From CAVVAH01 sp963746175 (lineage in GTDB: Bacteria; Actinomycetota; Actinomycetes; JACCUZ01): a stretch of 13,100 bases of DNA. The notes under the pieces were generated by a model that did no database searches, was not told where the DNA came from, and was given only the letters and a program-made list of their open reading frames with translations. The stretch is from the NCBI GenBank assembly GCA_963746175.1, contig CAVVAH010000007.1, positions 1 through 13,100 on the forward strand, read 5' to 3'. Position 1 is the first letter of the stretch. Each line of letters opens with the position of its first letter. Made by a program: the position numbers and the translations under genes. Of the stretch, positions 1-6,060 are shown piece by piece.

Positions 1-105
1 CTGTCCGCCCCGCATCACTCCCCCTGACCCGCCGTCGGCGTGGCCCTCAGTGCCGCCGAGGACGAGGGCGCGCCGGCCGGCGTCCGCACCCGCGCCGCCG
101 TCCAC
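1..105 (-). CDS. Doubtful partial ORF at the left edge (N-terminal 35 codons)
   Basis: A frame open to the window edge starts at a GTG (103-105) and gives a glycine-rich 35-residue stretch with no recognisable motif. A TAAGCG box six nt before the GTG loosely resembles the leaderless promoters elsewhere in the window but lacks the final T. Most third codon positions are G or C, yet so are the first and second, so coding bias does not settle it. It does not resemble the PurA N-terminus that might be expected downstream of DUF3151 by synteny. It could equally be non-coding. The remaining bases, 106-181, show no gene. Confidence 0.18.
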   Translation of the reverse strand, partial: MDGGAGADAGRRALVLGGTEGHADGGSGGVMRGGQ

Positions 106-181
106 CTGCCTCGCTTAGCGCGTCGTGGCCACCCTGAGCGTCGCTCGCGGGCCACCGCCCGCCAGCTGACGCACGTGGCGG

Positions 182-592
182 TCAGCCGAGCTCGCGGGCG
201 GCGGTCGGGCTGCTGTCGGCGAGGAACTGCCGGCAGCGCTCCGCCTCCGGGTCCTCGTGGATCGCGGCCGCCGCGGTGGCCAGGGCGTGCAGCGCCCGCA
301 GGAAGCCGCGGTTGGCCTCGTGCTCCCACGGGACCGGGCCGTGACCCTTCCAGCCGTTGCGGCGGAGCGCGTCCAGCGCGCGGTGGTAGCCGGTGCGGGC
401 GTACGCATAGCCCTCGACGGTGCGCCCGTCGGCCAGCGCCTCCTCGGCGAGCGTGGCCCACGCCAGCGACGACGTCGGGTGCGCGGCGGCCACCTCCGAC
501 GCGGGCGTCCCGGCGGCGAGCGCCTCCCGCGGCTCCGGCTCGTCCGGCAGCAGCGTGGGCGGTGGCTCCCCGAGCAGGTTCTGGTGCGTCAT
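182..592 (-). CDS. DUF3151 family protein
   Basis: A 136-residue soluble protein of the DUF3151 family, which is restricted to actinobacteria and has no assigned biochemical function. Family-like features are the N-terminal NLLGEPPPTLLP segment, a central helical stretch with SSLAWATLAEEAL (residues 41-53), the YAYARTGYHRALDALRRNGW segment (62-81), GPVPWEHEANRGFLRAL (85-101) and a C-terminal EDPEAERCRQFL. The length is typical of the family. The ATG at 590-592 is chosen because a strong GGGAGGA ribosome site lies 8 nt upstream and the recognisable protein begins there; the frame stays open further upstream without similarity. In many actinobacteria this gene sits close to fba, as here, but a 1.3-kb insertion separates them. 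No signal peptide or membrane segment is seen. Confidence 0.9.
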   Translation of the reverse strand: MTHQNLLGEPPPTLLPDEPEPREALAAGTPASEVAAAHPTSSLAWATLAEEALADGRTVEGYAYARTGYHRALDALRRNGWKGHGPVPWEHEANRGFLRALHALATAAAAIHEDPEAERCRQFLADSSPTAARELG

Positions 593-607
593 GCCGCCGA
601 TCCTCCC
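593..607 (-). promoter_or_regulatory. Ribosome binding site of the DUF3151 gene
   Basis: GGGAGGA (601-607 on the minus strand) lies 8 nt before the ATG and decides the start. It is one of the few clear Shine-Dalgarno sites in the window; most other genes appear leaderless. Confidence 0.7.
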
Positions 608-617
608 ACCCGCGGGC

Positions 618-696
618 GAATCGACCACGTGAGGTAGGCGGGTGCCCACGACAACAGGCCGATCCACCAGTTGTGGGTGGCATCCACCTGTTGCGG
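618..696 (-). repeat. 79-bp inverted repeat element, copy 1
   Basis: This segment, read on the minus strand, aligns without gaps over 79 bp to 1791-1869 on the plus strand; by hand count 63 of 79 bases agree. The outer 28 bp (618-645 against 1842-1869) are identical. The middle holds an imperfect palindrome at 652-673 with CAAC and GTTG arms around a GATC centre. Together with copy 2 it brackets the AbiEi-like/DUF559 gene. The inner end touches the tandem duplication at 689-730. Confidence 0.85.
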
Positions 697-730
697 CGGG
701 AAGGTCAGGTGTTGCGGCGGGAAGGTCAGG
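689..730. repeat. Perfect 21-bp tandem duplication over the 3' end of the nuclease-like gene
   Basis: The units 689-709 and 710-730 are identical (both begin TGTTGCGGCGGG). The second unit contains the gene's stop codon (726-728). Because 21 is a multiple of three, the first unit carries a TGA in the same frame (705-707). This looks like a slippage or recombination duplication at the junction of the gene and repeat copy 1. Confidence 0.9.
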
Positions 731-1679
731 CTGCTCGCGCGGCCGCCAGCGCCTGCCGGATGCGACTCGCGAGCCGGTCCGGTGAGAGAAGGTCCGCCCA
801 CGTCCATCGCACGACGGAGTAGCCGAGAGCTCGGAGGCGGTCCTCCCGGATCTTCTCCGCCCAGACAGCCTCAGCAGCGGTCGCTCCGTCGGCGCCGTAC
901 TTGCCGCGTCCGTCGAACTCGCCGAGGACCTTGAGGGGTAACCAGCCGAAGTCGGCGTACCCGACCAGGCCGCGACCGTCTCGCAGCTCGACCTGCAGGT
1001 CGGTGGGTCCCAACCCGGCTTCGATGAGCACAGCGCGCGACAGGCTCTCGCCAGGGTTCGCGGCTCGCCCGTCGGCCTCCGAGACCGCTCGTGAGGCGCC
1101 ACGGGCGCCGGCCCATGCCCGGCAGAAGTTCATCACGTCCACGAGCTGCGGGTGGGTCGCCGCTGCCCGGAGGGCCGAGTCCGCAGCGGCCAGACCTGTG
1201 GCGAAATCATGACCGCGGGCGATATCCACCGCCGTCCGCGCCTCGCTCGTGACGCGAACCCCGCGCACGATGTTGACATGGGCCGGAGGCAACGCTCCGG
1301 GGTGGTGATGGATCCCGGCTTCGACCCGGGACGCGGGCAGTTCGGGCCTGGTGACGTGTAGAAGGTCGAGCTCCGGCCGCAGCAGCTCCAGGTCGCACCA
1401 GATGGCCGCCGTCTCGTGGCTGATGGTCACCGGAGGCTTCAACACAAGGAGCGCACCGTGGGCATGGACGCGGTACTGAGCCTCCGGACAAAGCTCATCG
1501 AACGTCGACCGAACCGCATACACACCGCGGCGCAGGTTGACCAGGTTCTTTCGCTCGCGGGCGTCCTGCACCTCTCGCACGGTCGCACCGGCGTCGTAGG
1601 CCTGCTGAGCAGTGAAGGCTCCGCCGTTGAGGACGATCATCTCCTGAAGCCGAGGCGGTACGGCGAACTCTGCTGCCAT
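726..1679 (-). CDS. Solitary AbiEi-antitoxin-like / DUF559 (Vsr-type PD-(D/E)XK fold) protein
   Basis: A 317-residue protein. Residues 7-60 look like the N-terminal winged-helix domain annotated as AbiEi_4 (FTAQQAYDAGATVREVQ, then NLVNLRRGVYAV). Residues 85-180 form the middle region common to these actinobacterial proteins (TISHETAAIW, LHVTRPEL, RTAVDIAR). Residues 208-312 look like a DUF559/Vsr-like nuclease fold: E211 in NPGES, D243 in YADFGW, E254-F-D256-G, K260, and the closing EDRLRALGYSVVRWTWADL. The acidic and lysine positions suggest an intact PD-(D/E)XK-type site, though activity is inferred. No AbiEii-like nucleotidyltransferase partner lies nearby, so it is an orphan. The ATG at 1677-1679 starts the recognisable domain, but no good ribosome site or TANNNT box precedes it. 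The gene lies between inverted 79-bp repeats. The true role (defence, regulation or other) is unknown. Confidence 0.8.
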   Translation of the reverse strand: MAAEFAVPPRLQEMIVLNGGAFTAQQAYDAGATVREVQDARERKNLVNLRRGVYAVRSTFDELCPEAQYRVHAHGALLVLKPPVTISHETAAIWCDLELLRPELDLLHVTRPELPASRVEAGIHHHPGALPPAHVNIVRGVRVTSEARTAVDIARGHDFATGLAAADSALRAAATHPQLVDVMNFCRAWAGARGASRAVSEADGRAANPGESLSRAVLIEAGLGPTDLQVELRDGRGLVGYADFGWLPLKVLGEFDGRGKYGADGATAAEAVWAEKIREDRLRALGYSVVRWTWADLLSPDRLASRIRQALAAARAA

Positions 1680-1790
1680 GACGACAGCGTGAGCCCGGCC
1701 AACGGCCGTGGCGCACCATCCACAAGAAGGTTCAGCCCTGCCCTGCCCGGACGGCGGCTGTGGACGGAGGAGACCAGCCGTCGGCCAGGA

Positions 1791-1869
1791 CCGCAAGAGG
1801 CGAGTGCATGCCGCAACGGGCCGATCCGCCTGTTGTGGGATGCACCCGCCTACCTCACGTGGTCGATTC
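1791..1869 (+). repeat. 79-bp inverted repeat element, copy 2
   Basis: Partner of the minus-strand copy at 618-696, same length and about 80% identical. A hairpin-capable palindrome at 1814-1835 has CAAC and GTTG arms around GATC. It lies in the 225-bp gap between the fbaA stop and the start of the nuclease-like gene. The other bases of that gap hold only a short GACCT-GGG-AGGTC hairpin (1885-1897) just past fbaA, too small to call a terminator with confidence. Confidence 0.85.
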
Positions 1870-1904
1870 CTTCGGCGGGTGCGGGACCTGGGAGGTCGGT
1901 CGGG

Positions 1905-2936
1905 TTACTGGGGGCCGAGGGTGGTGTTCGTGGAGCGGAGGTCCTCGCAGGCGACGGCGACCCGGGCGGCCATGCCGGCCTCGGCGGCCTTGCCCCAGGC
2001 GCGCGGGTCGTACTGCTTCTTGTTGCCGACCTCGCCGTCGACCTTGAGCACGCCGTCGTAGTTGCTGAACATGTGGCCGGCCACCGGGCGGGTGAAGGCG
2101 TACTGGGTGTCGGTGTCGACGTTCATCTTCACGACGCCGTAGTCGAGGGTCTCCCGGATCTCCTCGAGCAGCGAGCCCGAGCCGCCGTGGAAGACCAGGT
2201 CGAACGGCTTCTCGGTGCCGAGCTTCTTGCCCACCTCGTCCTGGATCTCCTTGAGGACCGACGGCCGCAGCTTGACGTTGCCCGGCTTGTAGACGCCGTG
2301 CACGTTGCCGAACGTCGCGGCCAGGATGTAGCGGCCGACCTCGCCTGGTGCGCCGAGCACCTCGACGGTGCGCACCGCGTCGCCCGGGGTCGTGTAGAGC
2401 TTGTCGTTGATCTCGTTGTCGACGCCGTCCTCCTCGCCGCCGACCACGCCGATCTCGAGCTCCATGACGATCTTCGCCGCGGCGCACTTCTCGAGCAGCT
2501 CGCGCGCGATCTGGAGGTTCTCCTCGAGCTCGACCGCCGAGCCGTCCCACATGTGCGACTGGAACAGCGGGTTGCGTCCCTCCGCCACCCGCTGCGCGGA
2601 GATCTCGATGAGCGGCCGCATGTAGCCGTCGAGCTTGTCCTTGGGGCAGTGGTCGGTGTGCAGCGCGATCTGCACCGGGTACTTCTTCGCCACGTGGTGC
2701 GCGTACTCCGCGAGCGCCTGCGCGCCGATGACCATGTCCTTGACCGTCGGGCCGGACAGGTACTCCGCGCCGCCGGTCGACACCTGGACGATGCCGTCGC
2801 TGCCGGCCTCGGTGAAGCCCTGCAGCGCCGCGTTCAGCGTCTGCGACGACGTGACGTTGATCGCCGGGTAGGCGAACGCGCCGGCCTTGGCGCGGTCCAG
2901 CATCTCGGCGTAGACCTCGGGGGTGGCGATGGGCAT
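1905..2936 (-). CDS. fbaA: Class II fructose-bisphosphate aldolase
   Basis: Catalyses reversible cleavage of fructose 1,6-bisphosphate to dihydroxyacetone phosphate and glyceraldehyde 3-phosphate in glycolysis and gluconeogenesis; cytoplasmic and zinc-dependent. The 343 residues match the usual length for actinobacteria. Visible signatures are HTDHC at 93-97 (catalytic D95 and zinc ligand H96), the GGEEDGVDN acidic motif at 166-174, FGNVHGVYKPGN at 209-220 (zinc ligand H213), FHGGSGS at 249-255 (zinc ligand H250) and the phosphate-binding NVDTDTQ at 272-278. The start is supported by a GGAG ribosome site 6 nt before the ATG and by the conserved MPIATPEVYAEML N-terminus. The 144-bp upstream gap separates it from the flavoprotein gene, so it probably has its own promoter; a TACGGT hexamer in that gap is only a candidate. 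Confidence 0.97.
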   Translation of the reverse strand: MPIATPEVYAEMLDRAKAGAFAYPAINVTSSQTLNAALQGFTEAGSDGIVQVSTGGAEYLSGPTVKDMVIGAQALAEYAHHVAKKYPVQIALHTDHCPKDKLDGYMRPLIEISAQRVAEGRNPLFQSHMWDGSAVELEENLQIARELLEKCAAAKIVMELEIGVVGGEEDGVDNEINDKLYTTPGDAVRTVEVLGAPGEVGRYILAATFGNVHGVYKPGNVKLRPSVLKEIQDEVGKKLGTEKPFDLVFHGGSGSLLEEIRETLDYGVVKMNVDTDTQYAFTRPVAGHMFSNYDGVLKVDGEVGNKKQYDPRAWGKAAEAGMAARVAVACEDLRSTNTTLGPQ

Positions 2937-3047
2937 GGCGGGCTCCGTCGGTTCCGTGCCGGCTGTCGTTCAGGCTGGCTGTCGGTCAATCCCACCACAC
3001 CGGACCGTACGGCGGGAGCGGGCGGCCACGGACTGGGCCGGGGCCGC

Positions 3048-3080
3048 ACCGAGCGGGCGTCGAGCGCGCGTCGAGCGGGC
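3048..3080 (-). repeat. Three 11-bp imperfect tandem repeats next to a stop codon
   Basis: Units 3048-3058, 3059-3069 and 3070-3080 share the core CGAGCG(G/C)GC and end exactly where the flavoprotein stop codon (3081-3083) begins. The rest of the 2937-3047 gap is GC-rich and shows no gene; it must hold the fbaA promoter. Confidence 0.5.
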
Positions 3081-4451
3081 TCAGCCGGTTGCCGCGCGGA
3101 CGGCGTCGGCGGCCTTGCGGGCGGCGATCAGGACCGGGTCCCACACCGGGGAGAACGGCGGCGCGTAGCCCAGGTCGAGCATGGCCACGTCCTCGACCGT
3201 CATCCGGTTCCACAGCGCGACGGCGAGGGTGTCGATCCGCTTCGCCGCCCCCTCGCGGCCGACGACCTGCGCGCCGAGCAGCCGGCCGGTCCGTCGTTCG
3301 GCCACCAGCTTCACCGTGATCGGCTGGGCGTCCGGGTAGTAGCCGGCGCGGGTGGTCGAGTCCACGGTCACCGTGAGCCAGCGGAAGCCGACGACCTCGC
3401 AGTCGGCCTCCTTGAGCCCGGTGCGCGCGATCTCCAGGTCGCACACCTTGCTGACCGCGGTGCCCACGACGCCGGGGAACGTCGCGTAGCCGCCACCGAG
3501 GTTGGTGCCCAGCACGCGACCCTGCTTGTTCGCGTGCGTGCCCAGGGCGACGTGGACGCGGTTGCCGGAGATGCGGTCCAGAGACTCGACGCAGTCGCCG
3601 GCGGCCCACACGCCTTCGCTGTCGAAGACGCGCATCTGCAGGTCGGTCACCAGGCCATCCCACCGGCCGACGGTGAGGCCCGCCTCGCGCGCCAACGTCG
3701 TCTCGGGGCCGACGCCGGTGCCGAGCACGACGAGGTCGCAGTCGAACGTCCCCTCGTCGGTGGACACCGCACGGACGTGACCGGCGTCGTCGATCTCGAA
3801 GCCGCGCAAAGTCACCGACGTGCGCACGTCGATGCCGAGACCCTCCATCGCCTCGTGCACCTGCCGGCCCATGTCCGGGTCGAGGGTGGCCATCGGCTCG
3901 GCCGACCGTGTCAGCACCGTCACCGCCAGACCACGGTTGACCATGGCCTCGGCCATCTCGATGCCGATGTAGCCGCCGCCCACGACCACCGCTCGGCGGG
4001 GCGAGCCGGCCAGCTCGTCGAGCAACCGCTGGCCGTCGTCCAGGGTCTGCACCCCGTGGATCCCGTCGGCGTCGGCCCCAGGGACGTCGGGCCGGCGCGG
4101 CCTGGCTCCAGTGGCGAGCACCAGGTGGTCGAACCCCAGCCGGTACGTCGAGCCACCGTCGCGGTCGCGCACCTCGACCTCGCGGCGTTCCATGTCGAGC
4201 GCGGTGGCCTCGGACCGCATCCGCAGGTCGATGCCGTTGGCCCGGTGCTGCTCCGCGGTGCGGCTGACGAGCCGGTCGATGGAGTCGACCTCGCCGCCGA
4301 CCCAGTAGGGGATCCCGCACGCGGAGTACGACGTGTGGTGGCCCCGCTCCAGCGCCACCACCTCGAGGTCGTCGCCCCGCAGCCGTTTGGCCTGCGACGC
4401 CGCAGACATGCCGGCCGCGTCGGCCCCGACCACCACGACCCGTTCGCCCAT
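3081..4451 (-). CDS. FAD/NAD(P)-dependent disulfide oxidoreductase, CoA-disulfide reductase / NADH oxidase-like
   Basis: A 456-residue flavoprotein of the single-cysteine (class III) pyridine nucleotide-disulfide oxidoreductases. Visible parts are an N-terminal FAD-binding segment VVVVGADAAGMSAA (5-18), the redox-active cysteine C45 in SYSACGIPYW, the LATGARP motif, an NAD(P)-binding VVVGGGYIGIEMAEA in the middle, the second FAD motif VWAAGDC, and a C-terminal dimerisation domain with LGYAPPFSPVWDPV. There is no rhodanese or persulfide-carrier extension. Substrate is not determined: CoA disulfide, NADH/O2 and other disulfides or polysulfides are known in the family. Synteny does not help. The start is the ATG at 4449-4451, supported by a TAGTCT box 7 nt upstream, so a leaderless transcript is likely even though the GNAT gene ends only 10 nt before it. 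Confidence 0.88.
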   Translation of the reverse strand: MGERVVVVGADAAGMSAASQAKRLRGDDLEVVALERGHHTSYSACGIPYWVGGEVDSIDRLVSRTAEQHRANGIDLRMRSEATALDMERREVEVRDRDGGSTYRLGFDHLVLATGARPRRPDVPGADADGIHGVQTLDDGQRLLDELAGSPRRAVVVGGGYIGIEMAEAMVNRGLAVTVLTRSAEPMATLDPDMGRQVHEAMEGLGIDVRTSVTLRGFEIDDAGHVRAVSTDEGTFDCDLVVLGTGVGPETTLAREAGLTVGRWDGLVTDLQMRVFDSEGVWAAGDCVESLDRISGNRVHVALGTHANKQGRVLGTNLGGGYATFPGVVGTAVSKVCDLEIARTGLKEADCEVVGFRWLTVTVDSTTRAGYYPDAQPITVKLVAERRTGRLLGAQVVGREGAAKRIDTLAVALWNRMTVEDVAMLDLGYAPPFSPVWDPVLIAARKAADAVRAATG

Positions 4452-4464
4452 GGTCGCGAGACTA
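4452..4464 (-). promoter_or_regulatory. Leaderless -10 box of the flavoprotein gene, sharing the upstream stop codon
   Basis: TAGTCT (4459-4464, minus strand), then CGCGACC, then ATG. The first three bases are the TAG stop codon of the upstream GNAT gene. The seven spacer bases plus ATG are identical to those of pyrE. Confidence 0.6.
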
Positions 4465-5310
4465 CGGCGCGGGCCGCCACATCCACGGGGTCGTCGACGT
4501 CAGGGTGCGCAGCCCTAGTCGCTCAAGGATCGGGCGGCTGTCGGGTGACGCGTCGACCTGGAGGAACCGGAAGCCGCGCTCGGCTGCCTCGTCGGCGCGC
4601 CGGGACACCAGCGCCTTGTAGATGCCGCGGCCGCGGTACTCGGTCAGCGTGCCGCCGCCCCAGAGCGACGCGAAGTCTGTGCCGCGGTGGAAGTTGGCCC
4701 GTGCCGCGCAGACGACGGTGCCGTCGTCGGCGACCGCGAGCCACATCGACGTGCCCTCCGGGTCGGCGGCGATGCTCGCGGCGATGGCGGCGTTCATGCC
4801 GGTCGTGTCCTCGTCCCACACCGCCCGGCCCAGGGCGTTCACACCCTGCCAGTCCTCGGCGGCGCCGTCGGGGTCGGTCCGCAGCCGGCGGAACGCGATG
4901 CCCTCCGGCTCCGACGCAGCCGCGAGCCGGTCGCGGACCACGGCCACCTCGCCGATCACCAGCGCCTCCTCCTCGTCCGGCTGGAGGCCGTGCGCACGCA
5001 GCCGGTCGGGGAGGTCGGACGGCCGGTCGTACCCGTAGTGCTTCCACTCGAACTCGCGGCCGAGCGGCCCGAAGTGCGCGATTGCCGCCTCGATCGCCGC
5101 GTCCGCGGTCGACTCGTCGAGGTCGCACCAGAAGACGCCACCGCCCCACGCGTCGTCGCCGCCCACCGCGGTCATCCGCAGCACCGGTGCGGGGTCGTCG
5201 AGCAGCTCGACCTCGAACCCCGGCTGCGGGTCGGGCACCCGACGGATCTGCCGGTCGTACGTCGCGAGCAGCGACTCGTCGGAAAGAGCTGGCGCCGTCC
5301 TGTCGTTCAT
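4462..5310 (-). CDS. GNAT family N-acetyltransferase
   Basis: A 282-residue protein. The acetyl-CoA-binding motif A is visible near the C-terminus, TLTEYRGRGIYKALVSRRAD (221-240) with the R-G-R-G pyrophosphate loop, preceded by a beta strand with an alanine/asparagine segment (CAARANFHRGTDFASLWGG) and followed by FRFLQVDASPDSRPILERLG, the usual end of the fold. The first 130 residues form a less recognisable acidic N-terminal region that could be a degenerate second GNAT-like domain. Acceptor substrate is unknown. The frame is open far upstream, through the antisense of neighbouring genes, but the ATG at 5308-5310 is chosen because a TAGTGT box lies 7 nt before it. The gene overlaps the promoter of the downstream flavoprotein by its stop codon. 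Confidence 0.85.
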   Translation of the reverse strand: MNDRTAPALSDESLLATYDRQIRRVPDPQPGFEVELLDDPAPVLRMTAVGGDDAWGGGVFWCDLDESTADAAIEAAIAHFGPLGREFEWKHYGYDRPSDLPDRLRAHGLQPDEEEALVIGEVAVVRDRLAAASEPEGIAFRRLRTDPDGAAEDWQGVNALGRAVWDEDTTGMNAAIAASIAADPEGTSMWLAVADDGTVVCAARANFHRGTDFASLWGGGTLTEYRGRGIYKALVSRRADEAAERGFRFLQVDASPDSRPILERLGLRTLTSTTPWMWRPAP

Positions 5311-5323
5311 CCTGCTGACACTA
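5311..5323 (-). promoter_or_regulatory. Leaderless -10 box of the GNAT gene
   Basis: TAGTGT (5318-5323), then CAGCAGG, then ATG on the minus strand. The AGG could alternatively act as a weak, too-close ribosome site. The 5311-5392 gap contains nothing else recognisable. Confidence 0.55.
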
Positions 5324-5392
5324 GGGACCTGACCCGCCGCGGGCACGCGCGATACGTCCCGGCGGAGGAGCAGCTCACGCACCGACGGGCGC

Positions 5393-6025
5393 TCAGATCG
5401 GGTGGCCGAGCACGTGCTGGCGGACCCAGGCGTGCATGGCGACGGCGGCCGCGGCGCCGGCGTTGATCGACCGGGTCGAGCCGAACTGCGCGACCGACAC
5501 GACGGTCGAGGCGTGGGCCCGCGCAGCCCCGGAGAGGCCTGGTCCTTCCTGGCCGAAGAGAAGCACGCACGCTCGCGGCAGCCGGGTCGACTCCAGCGGC
5601 ACCGAGCCAGGCAGGTTGTCGACCCCGACCACCGGGAGCGACTCGGTTGCGGCCCACGCGGCCAGCTCCTCGACGTCGGCGTGGTGCCGGACGTGCTGGT
5701 AGCGGTCGGTGACCATCGCGCCGCGCCGGTTCCAGCGCCGGTTGCCCACGACGTGCACCTCGCGGGCGAGGAACGCGTTCGCCGTCCGCACGACGGACCC
5801 GATGTTGAAGTCGTGCTGCCAGTTCTCGACGGCGACGTGGAAGTCGTGGCGCCGTGAGTCGAGGTCGGCGACGACCGCCTCGCGGCGCCAGTACCGGTAG
5901 CGGTCCACGACGTTGCGCCGGTCGCCGTTCTCGAGCAGCTCGGGGTCGTAGCGCGGGTCGTCCGGCCAGGGCCCCGGCCACGGCCCGACGCCCACGCCGA
6001 CCACGTCCGCGCCGACCTCGTCCAC
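5393..6025 (-). CDS. TrmH/SpoU family RNA 2'-O-methyltransferase
   Basis: A 210-residue SPOUT-superfamily methyltransferase, expected to transfer a methyl group from S-adenosylmethionine to a ribose 2'-OH in tRNA or rRNA; the target base is not deducible. The three SpoU motifs are present: motif 1 NIGSVVRTANAF (74-85, with N74 and catalytic R80), motif 2 LLFGQEGPGLS (155-165), and motif 3 with S183, S186, N188 and G190 in FGSTRSINAGAAAAVAMHAW (181-200), which builds the trefoil knot. No extra N-terminal RNA-binding domain is present beyond about 60 residues. The start is a GTG (6023-6025) placed 7 nt after a TAGGGT box. It is divergent from dedA copy 1 with only 35 bp between start codons. 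A SpoU-type gene near pyrE is also found in M. tuberculosis (Rv0380c, from memory). Confidence 0.92.
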   Translation of the reverse strand: MDEVGADVVGVGVGPWPGPWPDDPRYDPELLENGDRRNVVDRYRYWRREAVVADLDSRRHDFHVAVENWQHDFNIGSVVRTANAFLAREVHVVGNRRWNRRGAMVTDRYQHVRHHADVEELAAWAATESLPVVGVDNLPGSVPLESTRLPRACVLLFGQEGPGLSGAARAHASTVVSVAQFGSTRSINAGAAAAVAMHAWVRQHVLGHPI

Positions 6026-6060
6026 GCGGTGAACCCTAGGCCGCGCCCTACAGTCGGCAG
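6026..6060. promoter_or_regulatory. Overlapping divergent leaderless promoters (RNA methyltransferase / DedA 1)
   Basis: Only 35 bp separate the two GTG start codons. The minus-strand box TAGGGT (6033-6038) is 7 nt before the methyltransferase GTG; the plus-strand box TACAGT (6049-6054) is 6 nt before the DedA GTG. The -10 boxes are 10 bp apart, so each promoter's -35 region lies within the other gene's 5' end. Confidence 0.6.

Noticed and set aside
589..807. Small ORF (72 codons) through repeat copy 1 as a peptide or toxin gene
   Set aside because: The matching region of copy 2 does not keep the frame, start or flanking residues; nucleotide conservation with a palindrome fits a structural repeat better.
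40..822. Plus-strand 260-codon frame opposite DUF3151
   Set aside because: It is a shadow of the DUF3151 gene and the repeats, rich in Arg/Pro/Ala with no family pattern.
726..1796. Toxin-antitoxin pair
   Set aside because: The AbiEi-like domain suggested it, but no AbiEii nucleotidyltransferase or other small partner is encoded on either side.
611..1880. Target-site duplication around the 79-bp repeats
   Set aside because: Bases outside the two outer ends (GCGGGC on the left, CTTCGG on the right) do not match.
1416..5318. A 1300-codon open frame on the plus strand
   Set aside because: It lies antisense to fbaA, the flavoprotein and GNAT genes, all clearly recognisable on the minus strand. 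Long antisense frames are expected at this GC bias; its translation is low-complexity (His/Asp/Val, then Arg/Pro).
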